64,000 bases of DNA from CAVPWP01 sp963709395 (GTDB lineage Bacteria > Pseudomonadota > Alphaproteobacteria > Rhodobacterales > Rhodobacteraceae), in NCBI GenBank assembly GCA_963709395.1, contig CAVPWP010000020.1, positions 372,001-436,000 of the forward strand. The letters are read 5' to 3'. The position numbers and the translations under genes were made by a program. The notes under the pieces were generated by a model. It was given only the letters and a program-made list of their open reading frames with translations. It was not told the DNA's origin and ran no database searches. How positions within the stretch are numbered: position 1 is the first letter of the stretch; each line of letters begins with the position of its first letter. Of the stretch, positions 19,261 through 27,400 are shown piece by piece.

Positions 19261-19872
19261 TCGAGGTGTCGCGCGAGGGCGCGCTGTGGACACTGCGCCT
19301 GAACCGTCCCGAAAAGGCGAATTCGCTGACGCGCGACATGCTGGCCAGCCTCGCAGCTGCGGCGCGCGAGGCGAAGGGCGACGCGCGCGCGGTCATCCTG
19401 ACAGGAGCCGGCAAGGTCTTCAGCGCTGGCGCGGATCTCGACGCGGCGCGTGCCGGGCTCGCGACCGACCCGGTCTGGGAAGACCTGTCGGGCGCCATCG
19501 CGGATCTTCCCTGCCTGACGATCGCTGCGCTCAACGGCACACTCGCGGGCGGCGCTTTCGGGATGGTGCTGGCCTGCGATCTGCGCATCGCGGTGTCCGA
19601 GGCGAAGTTCTTCTATCCGGTGATGAAGCTTGGCTTCCTGCCACAGGCCTCGGACCCCGGTCGGCTTGTGAACACTGGTCGGCCCGTCCCGGGCAAAGCA
19701 TATCCTGATGGCGGGCGCACGCATCGGTGCGGACGCAGCGCTGATGTCAGGCCTCGTCGATGAAGTGGTCCCGCCCGAAGAGCTGATGGATCGCGCCCGC
19801 ACGCTGGCATCCGACGCGCTTGACGCCGACCCGGATCATGCCGAGACGATCAAGCGGATGTGCCGAACCTGA
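19257..19872 (+). pseudogene. Enoyl-CoA hydratase/isomerase family protein, interrupted by a +1 frameshift
   Basis: The crotonase fold is clear: FSAGADLDAARAG and LAGGAFGMVLACDLRIA form the oxyanion-hole segments. After FYPVMKLGFLPQ and DPGRLVN the frame breaks. One surplus base near 19674 (gtgaacactgg) restores LVGPSRAKHILMAGARIGAD and LVDEVVPPEELMDRA, and the gene ends at 19872. The corrected length of 204 residues is shorter than canonical 255-265, lacking the final helical region. The ATG overlaps the SDR stop. It probably acts on a short or unusual acyl-CoA; not determinable. Confidence 0.85.
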
Positions 19873-19946
19873 GACCATTGCTGGCGCTTCGGACCCGTCG
19901 CATTGAACGGCAACTGGTCTAACCATGAAGGATCATCTGTGGGGAG

Positions 19947-20033
19947 TGGTGCCCAGGAGAGGACTCGAACCTCCACATCGTTTCCAATACTAGCACCTGA
20001 AGCTAGCGCGTCTACCAATTCCGCCACCTGGGC
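19947..20033 (-). tRNA. tRNA-Leu, anticodon CAG
   Basis: On the minus strand the sequence runs from GCCCAGGTGGCGG to TGGGCACCA. It has an acceptor stem GCCCAGG/CCTGGGC, a D-arm with AATTGGTAGACGC, an anticodon stem CTAGC/GCTAG with loop TTCAGGT (anticodon CAG), a long class II variable arm as expected for Leu, and a T-loop GTTCGAGTC. CCA is encoded at 19949-19947. Total 87 nucleotides including CCA. Confidence 0.97.
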
Positions 20034-20162
20034 AGGTGTCGTGACCGCGGCAGATATAACCGCCCCGAAGGCGTGTCAACGGCTTTGATGCGATGTGGTG
20101 TTCCCTTGTTCCGGGGGCGGCGGGAAGCTATGCAAGGGCTGCATCAACCACGGGAATCCGGC

Positions 20163-21152
20163 ATGTCGAAGCTCGTCACCATTTTCGGCGGATCAGGCTT
20201 TGTCGGGCGCTACATCGTCCGGCGCCTGGCACAGGAGGGCTGGCGCGTGCGTGTCGCCGTCCGTCGGCCGAACGAGGCGCTGTTCCTCAAGACCTATGGG
20301 GTCGTGGGACAGGTCGTGCCGGTTCTGGCCAACATCCGCAATGACGCGAGTGTCGCCGCGGCCGTTCACGGTTCCGACGCGGTGGTCAACTGCGTCGGTA
20401 TCCTTTCCCGCGACGGCAAGAACACGTTCGACTCGGTGCAGGCCGACGGGACCGCGCGGGTGGCGCGGCTGGCCGCCGAAGCCGGTGTCGCCCGGTTCGT
20501 GCAGATTTCGGCCATCGGCGCGGATGCCGGAAGCGGAAGCGATTATGCCCGCACCAAGGCCGCGGGCGAGGCGGCGGTCCTGCAGCACATGCCGCAGGCC
20601 GTGATCCTTCGCCCGTCGATCATCTTCGGGGCCGAGGATCAGTTCTTCAATCGCTTCGCCGGCATGGCGGTGATGTCGCCGGCCCTGCCGATCGTCGGGG
20701 CCGACACCCGGTTTCAGCCGGTCTATGTCGACGATGTGGCCCAGGCGGCGGTCATGGGCGTCCTGGGCCAGGCGAAGCCCGGCGTCTACGAACTGGGCGG
20801 GCCCGAGGTTGCGACATTCCGGGAGCTGATGGTGCGGATGCTCGACCTGATCCAGCGCAGGCGGTTTATCGTTGCGATTCCGTTCTGGCTGGGCCGGCTC
20901 ATGGGCGGGACGTTCGACGTCCTCAAGAGCCTGACGCTTGGCCTGATCAAGGGACCGATCACGCGTGACCAGGTCCGCAACCTTGCCCGGGACAACGTGG
21001 TGGCCGAGGGCGTCATGGGATTCGCCGAGCTTGGCATCGTGCCGACCACGATGGAGGCGGTTCTGCCCGACTATCTCTGGCGGTTCCGGCCATCGGGCCA
21101 GTATGCCAGCATCAAGGAGTCCGCCCGCCACCTGAAACGCAATCAGGTGTAG
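20163..21152 (+). CDS. Complex I NDUFA9-like atypical SDR (NAD-dependent epimerase fold)
   Basis: The N-terminus MSKLVTIFGGSGFVGRYIV has the GGSGFVG dinucleotide-binding motif of extended/atypical SDRs. The following GSDAVVNCVGIL, YARTKAAGE and RPSIIFGAEDQFFNRFA match the NDUFA9-like group, whose mitochondrial homologue is an accessory NADH dehydrogenase subunit. Bacterial members are widespread in Alphaproteobacteria without a settled role. The start at 20163 follows a clear junction; the gene is 329 residues and ends nine bases inside the convergent uppP. Confidence 0.88.
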   Translation: MSKLVTIFGGSGFVGRYIVRRLAQEGWRVRVAVRRPNEALFLKTYGVVGQVVPVLANIRNDASVAAAVHGSDAVVNCVGILSRDGKNTFDSVQADGTARVARLAAEAGVARFVQISAIGADAGSGSDYARTKAAGEAAVLQHMPQAVILRPSIIFGAEDQFFNRFAGMAVMSPALPIVGADTRFQPVYVDDVAQAAVMGVLGQAKPGVYELGGPEVATFRELMVRMLDLIQRRRFIVAIPFWLGRLMGGTFDVLKSLTLGLIKGPITRDQVRNLARDNVVAEGVMGFAELGIVPTTMEAVLPDYLWRFRPSGQYASIKESARHLKRNQV

Positions 21153-21946
21153 GCGATCCAGAGCAGGACGATCCCCAGCACGATCCGGTAGATGACATAG
21201 GGCGTGAAGCTGACGACCCGGAGAAGCCGCATCATGACGGCAAGGGCCAGCAAAGCAGCGAGAAACGCGAAGACGGCGGCGATGGCGCTGTCGCGCGCGG
21301 CCTGCGCATCGGCGGTGGCGATCACATCGGCCCCCACCAGAATACCCGATGCGAAGATCGTGGGAATCGACATCAGCATCGACAGACGCGCGGCATCGCG
21401 CCGGTCATAGCCCAGAAGCCGCGCCGCCGAGATGGTGATCCCCGAGCGCGAGGTTCCGGGGATCAGCGCCACGGCCTGCCATAGGCCCATCGTGACCGCG
21501 TCTTTCAGCGACCAGTCCCCGGCCGACTTTTCGAATCCGCCCCTCTGGTCGGTCCAGTAAAGCACGATACCGAAGATGATCATGGTCCAGCCGATCACCT
21601 CGACCGAGCGCAACATGTCGTCCAAGCCTGTCAGCTTGAAGATCAGTCCCGCGACCACAACCGGCACGGTCGCGACCGCAAGACAAAGCGCAAGCCAGGT
21701 ATCCTGGTTGTCGATCTGCCAGCGGAAGAGCCCCGGCACCCCCCGAAGAGCCCGTCGAACGTCGGACCAGAAATACAGGATCACGGCAGCCAGCGTTCCG
21801 ACATGGACCGCCACGTCGATCGTCTGCCCCTGGTCCTCCAGCCCGGTCAGTGCGGGAAGGAGAATCAGATGACCGGATGACGAGACCGGCAGAAATTCGG
21901 TAACGCCCTGAATGCTTGCGACAAGAAGCAGGAATAGAAGCGACAT
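21143..21946 (-). CDS. uppP: Undecaprenyl-diphosphatase UppP (BacA family)
   Basis: UppP dephosphorylates undecaprenyl pyrophosphate to regenerate the lipid carrier for peptidoglycan and surface glycans. Multiple membrane helices span 267 residues. The catalytic signatures EFLPVSSSGHLIL near the N-terminus and PGTSRSGITI in the middle are present. It is convergent with the NDUFA9-like gene and divergent from gltD, sharing a 220-base AT-richer intergenic region with it. Confidence 0.96.
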   Translation of the reverse strand: MSLLFLLLVASIQGVTEFLPVSSSGHLILLPALTGLEDQGQTIDVAVHVGTLAAVILYFWSDVRRALRGVPGLFRWQIDNQDTWLALCLAVATVPVVVAGLIFKLTGLDDMLRSVEVIGWTMIIFGIVLYWTDQRGGFEKSAGDWSLKDAVTMGLWQAVALIPGTSRSGITISAARLLGYDRRDAARLSMLMSIPTIFASGILVGADVIATADAQAARDSAIAAVFAFLAALLALAVMMRLLRVVSFTPYVIYRIVLGIVLLWIAYT

Positions 21947-22011
21947 CTGGCCAACCGGAGGGTCAAGGATGTCGCCACCCTAAAGTACTGATCCTGAATG
22001 GAAAGCGAAAC

Positions 22012-22036
22012 ATTAGGACAGTATGTATGTCCTAAT
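22012..22036. promoter_or_regulatory. Perfect 9-bp inverted repeat between uppP and gltD (candidate operator)
   Basis: ATTAGGACA (22012-22020) and its exact complement TGTCCTAAT (22028-22036) are separated by GTATGTA. It sits in an AT-richer stretch about 150 bases before gltD and 65 bases before uppP. No T-run follows, which argues against a simple terminator. A partly matching second site starts at 22086. Confidence 0.6.
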
Positions 22037-22085
22037 AATTCCGCGTTTCAGCAAGAATTTGGCGCGCCCGCAGGAATAATCTGAT

Positions 22086-22105
22086 ATTAGGTCAGCATGT
22101 CTGAC
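22086..22105. promoter_or_regulatory. Second, related half-site and short inverted repeat before gltD
   Basis: ATTAGGTCAGCATG repeats the left half of the upstream palindrome with two changes. It includes GTCAG (22091-22095) and CTGAC (22101-22105) as 5-bp arms. TTTTATTT follows. Together with the site at 22012 it suggests a two-site operator controlling gltD, and possibly uppP. Confidence 0.45.
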
Positions 22106-22182
22106 TTTTATTTCCCTCCGACTGCTTTTAAACAGCCGGCCTGAGAGGACCGAAAGGATTGGGCCCATGGCTGAGAACTCCG

Positions 22183-23601
22183 ATGCTCAAGTTCGTGACC
22201 ATACCGCGCGATATGCCCCAAAAGCGTGACGCCTTGGTACGGCGCGCGGATTTTGACGAGATCTACGGCGAATACGCGCGCGAAAAGGCCGAGGAACAGG
22301 CCGCGCGGTGCAGCCAGTGCGGCGTGCCCTATTGCCAGTCCCATTGCCCCTTGCACAACAATATCCCCGACTGGCTGATGCTGACCGCCGAAGGTCGCCT
22401 GCGCGAGGCCTATGAACTGAGCCAGGCCACCAACACCTTCCCCGAGATCTGCGGGCGGATCTGTCCGCAGGACCGGCTTTGCGAAGGCAACTGCGTGATC
22501 GAGCAATCGGGCCACGGAACCGTCACGATCGGGTCGGTCGAGAAATACATCACCGACACCGCTTGGGACGAAGGCTGGGTCCAGCCGATCCGGCCCTCGA
22601 TCGAGCGCACCGAATCGGTGGGCATCATCGGCGCGGGTCCCGGCGGACTGGCAGCGGCCGACATGCTTCGTCGCGCGGGCATCCAGGTCACGGTCTATGA
22701 CCGGTACGACCGCGCCGGCGGGCTGATGACCTACGGAATTCCGGGCTTCAAGCTCGAGAAGGACGTCGTGATGAAGCGGATCGACCAGCTTGAGGATGGC
22801 GGGGTCGAGTTCGTGCTCAACTGCAACGTTGGCGACGATATCAGTTTCGACGCGATCCGCGGCAAGCACGACGCTGTGCTGATCGCCACCGGGGTCTACA
22901 AGTCCCGCGATCTGCAGGCCCCCGGAAGCGGCGCGGATGGCATCGTGCGGGCGATCGACTATCTGACCGCGTCCAACCGCAAGAGCTTCGGCGACGACGT
23001 GCCCGAGTTCGATTCGGGCGAACTCGATGCGGACGGCAAGCGCGTCGTCGTCATCGGCGGCGGCGACACGGCGATGGACTGCGTGCGCACCGCGATCCGC
23101 CAGGGTGCCGAAAGCGTCAAGTGCCTGTACCGCCGGGACCGGGCGAACATGCCGGGATCAATGCGCGAAGTGGGCAACGCCGAGGAAGAGGGCGTGGAAT
23201 TCGTCTGGCTGTCGGCCCCGAAGGGCTTTCGCGGCGAGGAGGTCGAGGGAGTCATCGTCTCGAAGATGCGGCTTGGCGCGCCGGACGCCACGGGCCGCCA
23301 GATGCCCGAGGAGATCGAAGGCGCGGACTATGTCGAAGAGGCCGACCTCGTGATCAAGGCGCTGGGATTCGAACCCGAAGACCTTCCCGCGCTCTGGGGC
23401 GTGGACGGGCTGGAAGTGACCCGTTGGGGCACGATCAAGGCCGATTTCCGCACCCACGCGACAAGCCTGCCCGGCGTCTATGCCGCCGGCGACATCGTGC
23501 GCGGCGCCAGCCTTGTGGTCTGGGCGATCCGCGACGGGCGCGAGGCCGCCGAGGCGATCCTCGACTACATCTCGCAGAACGCCCAGGTGGCGGCGGAATA
23601 G
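22183..23601 (+). CDS. gltD: Glutamate synthase (NADPH) small subunit GltD
   Basis: GltD passes electrons from NADPH via FAD and iron-sulfur centres to GltB. N-terminal ligand clusters CSQCGVPYCQSHCPL and CGRICPQDRLCEGNC are present, then the FAD site VGIIGAGPGGLAAADML and the NADPH site VVVIGGGDTAMDC. From this ATG the frame is intact (472 residues). However, the better start is ATG 22167, eight bases after AAGGA, encoding MAENS, and it is one base out of frame. Relatives begin with a few residues before MLKFV, so one surplus base near 22182 is likely. As written, the ATG at 22167 opens a 20-codon ORF ending at 22229. Confidence 0.94.
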   Translation: MLKFVTIPRDMPQKRDALVRRADFDEIYGEYAREKAEEQAARCSQCGVPYCQSHCPLHNNIPDWLMLTAEGRLREAYELSQATNTFPEICGRICPQDRLCEGNCVIEQSGHGTVTIGSVEKYITDTAWDEGWVQPIRPSIERTESVGIIGAGPGGLAAADMLRRAGIQVTVYDRYDRAGGLMTYGIPGFKLEKDVVMKRIDQLEDGGVEFVLNCNVGDDISFDAIRGKHDAVLIATGVYKSRDLQAPGSGADGIVRAIDYLTASNRKSFGDDVPEFDSGELDADGKRVVVIGGGDTAMDCVRTAIRQGAESVKCLYRRDRANMPGSMREVGNAEEEGVEFVWLSAPKGFRGEEVEGVIVSKMRLGAPDATGRQMPEEIEGADYVEEADLVIKALGFEPEDLPALWGVDGLEVTRWGTIKADFRTHATSLPGVYAAGDIVRGASLVVWAIRDGREAAEAILDYISQNAQVAAE

Positions 23602-23622
23602 TTGGAAGACAGGGAGTCCGCG

Positions 23623-24051
23623 ATGGACGTCGAGGCCATGAAGGGACAATGCCTGTGCGGCGCCGTGACGATCACGGCGCATCGCTACGCATGGTCTGCG
23701 AGCGCCTGCCATTGCGAGACGTGCCGCCGGTGGAGCGGGAGCGCACTTCTGTGCTTCGACGCCCCGGCAGACGCGGTGACCGTCGAAGGTCCGGTGGCGC
23801 GCTACCGCACGTCGAGCTTTGCCGAACGGGCATGGTGCCCGACCTGCGGAGCCCACTTGTGGATCAAGGACGACGACGAAGGGTTCGATCTCTTTCCCGG
23901 GCTCTTCCCCGACGCGGCAGCGATGCCTCTGTCGCATGAAATCTTCATCGAGGAAGCCCTTGCCTGCATGACGTTCGCGGGGAACCATCCAAAGGTTTCG
24001 AGGGCGGCCTATCTGACGTCCGTCGGACATTTGCCGGAGCGCGAGACATGA
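23623..24051 (+). CDS. GFA-family (DUF636) zinc-binding protein
   Basis: Members bind zinc and include glutathione-dependent formaldehyde-activating enzyme relatives, though most have no known activity. The seven-cysteine pattern is visible: GQCLCGAV, CHCETCRRW and CPTCGAHLW. AGGGAG precedes the ATG at 23623 (MDVEAMKGQC), 142 residues. It lies between gltD and a second GFA gene, with the stop overlapping that gene's ATG. Confidence 0.88.
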   Translation: MDVEAMKGQCLCGAVTITAHRYAWSASACHCETCRRWSGSALLCFDAPADAVTVEGPVARYRTSSFAERAWCPTCGAHLWIKDDDEGFDLFPGLFPDAAAMPLSHEIFIEEALACMTFAGNHPKVSRAAYLTSVGHLPERET

Positions 24052-24476
24052 GGCGCAGCGGCCAATGCCTGTGCGGCGCGGTGAAGGTCTCCGCGGTCAC
24101 GCCCGATGACAGCCTTCAGGCCTGCCACTGCATCCAGTGTCAGCGCTGGACAGGGGGCGGGCCGCTTTTTTCGGTCCGGGTGACTGATCTCGAGCTGTCC
24201 GGCACCAAAAGCATTTCCGCATACCGCGCGAGCGCATGGGGCGAACGTGCGTTCTGCGCCACCTGCGGCGCGACGCTTTACTGGCGGATGCAGGGGAAAC
24301 CCGTGGCTTTCGTGGCTCCCGGGCTATTTGACGATCAGTCCGGGCTGACCCTGCGCGAAGAGATCTTCGTGGATCATCGCCCCGATTGGTTCCCGCCCTG
24401 GCCCGGGGCGACGCAAAGCACTGAAGCCGAAGAATTGAAGAAACTCCACGACTTCCTCGAAGGAGAGGCGCCATGA
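24048..24476 (+). CDS. Second GFA-family (DUF636) zinc-binding protein
   Basis: A 142-residue paralogue of the preceding gene with the same zinc ligand layout: GQCLCGAV, CHCIQCQRW and CATCGATLYW. Both of its ends overlap its neighbours by ATGA, upstream at 24048 and with gltB at 24473, so it is inside the glt operon. The two GFA proteins are similar enough to be an old tandem duplication. No substrate can be assigned; a formaldehyde or glutathione role is only a family possibility. Confidence 0.88.
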   Translation: MRRSGQCLCGAVKVSAVTPDDSLQACHCIQCQRWTGGGPLFSVRVTDLELSGTKSISAYRASAWGERAFCATCGATLYWRMQGKPVAFVAPGLFDDQSGLTLREEIFVDHRPDWFPPWPGATQSTEAEELKKLHDFLEGEAP

Positions 24477-27400
24477 CCACCTACGACGCAGACTGGGTTG
24501 CCGCGGAGAAGGCCCGCCGCGCATGGATGGCCGAGAATTCCCTCTATCGTGACGACGACGAACACGCGTCTTGCGGGGTCGGTCTTGTCGTCTCGATCGA
24601 CGGCACGCGGTCGCGCAAGGTCGTGGAACACGGGATAGCCGCGCTCAAGGCGGTCTGGCATCGGGGGGCTGTCGATGCCGATGGCAAGACCGGCGATGGC
24701 GCGGGCATCCATGTGCAGATCCCGGTGCCGTTCTTCTATGACCAGATCGAACGCACTGGCCACAAACCGCGCATGAATCAGCTGATCGCGGTCGGCCAGG
24801 TCTTTCTGCCACGCACGGATTTCGGTGCGCAGGAGACGTGCCGGACCATCGTGGAATCCGAAGTCCTGCGCATGGGTCACTATATCTACGGCTGGCGGCA
24901 TGTCCCCGTGGACACCAGCGTCCTGGGCGAGAAGGCCAACGCGACCCGGCCCGAGATCGAACAGATCATCATCGCCAACGCCAAGGGCGTGGACGAGGAA
25001 ACCTTCGAGCGCGAACTCTATGTCATCCGCCGCCGGATCGAGAAAGCCGCACTCGCGGCGCAGGTGGGCGAGCTCTACATGTGCTCTCTTTCGTGCCGGT
25101 CGATCATCTACAAGGGCATGATGCTGGCCGAGCAGGTCGCGGAGTTCTATCCCGACCTGAAGGATGAACGCTTCGAATCCGCCTTCGCGATCTATCATCA
25201 GCGCTATTCCACCAACACCTTCCCGCAATGGTGGCTGGCGCAGCCGTTCCGCATGCTCGCCCACAACGGCGAGATCAACACGCTGCGGGGCAACCTCAAC
25301 TGGATGAAAAGCCACGAGATCCGCATGGCCTCGTCGGCATTCGGCGACATGGCCGAGGACATCAAGCCGATCATCGCCAACGGTGCCTCCGATTCCGCGG
25401 CGCTCGACGCGGTGTTCGAGGTGCTTGTCCGCGCCGGCCGCAACGCGCCCATGGCGAAGATCATGATGGTGCCCGAGTCGTGGTCGAAGCAGGCCGTCGA
25501 ACTGCCCGAAGCCTGGCGCGACATGTATTCCTACTGCAACTCGGTGATGGAGCCGTGGGACGGCCCCGCCGCCCTGGCGATGACCGACGGCCGCTGGGTC
25601 TGCGCCGGTCTTGACCGGAACGGCCTGCGCCCGATGCGCTATGTCGTGACCGGCGACGGCCTGGTGATCGCGGGATCGGAGGCGGGCATGGTCCCGATCG
25701 ACGAAGCCACCGTGAAGGAAAAGGGCGCCCTTGGACCCGGCCAGCTTCTGGCCGTCGACATGCAGGAGGGCAAGCTCTACCACGACACGGAAATCAAGGA
25801 CAAACTCAGCCAGTCGCAGCCCTTCGGCGAGTGGGTCGGCAAGATCAACGAACTGGACGAGGTGCTTGGGAAGGTCACCGAGCACGCACTGTTCTCGGGC
25901 AGCGACCTGCGACGCCGCCAGATCGCCGCAGGCTACACGATGGAAGAGCTCGAGCAGATTCTCGCGCCGATGGCCGAGGATGGGAAAGAGGCGCTGGCTT
26001 CGATGGGCGACGACACGCCCAGCGCGGTGCTGTCCAAGAAGTACCGGCCGCTTTCGCACTTCTTCCGGCAGAACTTCAGCCAGGTCACCAACCCACCGAT
26101 CGATAGCTTGCGCGAATACCGCGTGATGAGCCTCAAGACCCGGTTCGGCAACCTCAAGAACGTGCTGGACGAGGATTCGAGCCAGACCGAAATCCTGGTG
26201 CTCGACAGCCCGTTTGTCGGGAATGCGCAATTCGACGAACTGGAACGCCAGTTCAACGCGCCGATGACGCGGATCGACTGCACCTTTCCCGCAGGTGGCG
26301 GACAAAGCGCCCTGCGCGATGCCCTCGCCCGGATCAGGGCCGAGGCCGAAGATGCCGTACGCTCGGGCGCCGGGCACCTTGTCCTGACCGATCAGGAACA
26401 GGGGCCCGACCGTGTCGCAATGCCAATGATCCTCGCGACCAGTGCGGTGCACTTCTGGCTGACAAAAAAGGGGCTTCGTACCTTCTGTTCGCTGAACGTA
26501 CGGTCGGCGGAATGCATCGATCCGCATTACTTCGCCGTTCTCATCGGCTGCGGCGCGACGACCGTGAACGCCTATCTGGCCGAGGATTCCATCGCCGACC
26601 GGATCGAACGCGGACTGATCGACGGATCGCTGACCGAGGCGGTCGCACGCTATCGCAAGGCCATCGACCAGGGTCTGCTGAAGATCATGTCGAAGATGGG
26701 AATCTCGGTGGTCTCGTCCTATCGGGGTGGTCTGAACTTCGAGGCCGTCGGCCTCAGCCGCGCGATGGTGAACGAGTATTTCCCCGGCATGCACAGCCGG
26801 ATCTCGGGAATCGGTGTCTCGGGCATCCAGACCAAGGCCGAGGAGGTCCACGCGAAGGGGTTCCACGGCGGCGCCGACGTCCTGCCGATCGGGGGCTTCT
26901 ACAAGGCACGGAAGTCGGGCGAGACCCATGCCTGGGAAGCGACGTCCATGCATATGCTTCAGACGGCGGTCCAGCGCGGGTCCTTCGAGATGTGGAAGCA
27001 GTATTCCGCCAAGATGCGGGCGAACCCGCCGATCCACCTGCGGGACCTTCTGGACATCAAGCCGATGGGCAAGCCCGTCCCGATCGAAGAGGTCGAGTCG
27101 ATCACCTCGATCCGTAAGCGCTTCGTGACGCCGGGCATGTCGCTGGGCGCCCTGTCGCCCGAAGCGCACAAGACGCTGAACGTCGCGATGAACCGCATCG
27201 GCGCCAAGTCGGATTCCGGTGAAGGAGGCGAGGATCCCGCGCACTTCCTCCCCGAACCGAACGGCGACAACCCGTCGGCGAAGATCAAGCAGGTCGCCTC
27301 GGGCCGGTTCGGCGTGACGGCGGAATACCTCAACGCCTGCGAAGAGCTCGAGATCAAGGTGGCCCAGGGAGCCAAGCCCGGCGAGGGCGGCCAGCTTCCG

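Noticed and set aside
22167..22229. A 20-codon leader peptide before gltD
   Set aside because: It has a good ribosome site, but its first codons fit the missing GltD N-terminus plus one surplus base, so a sequence error is more economical. Kept as a finding to test.
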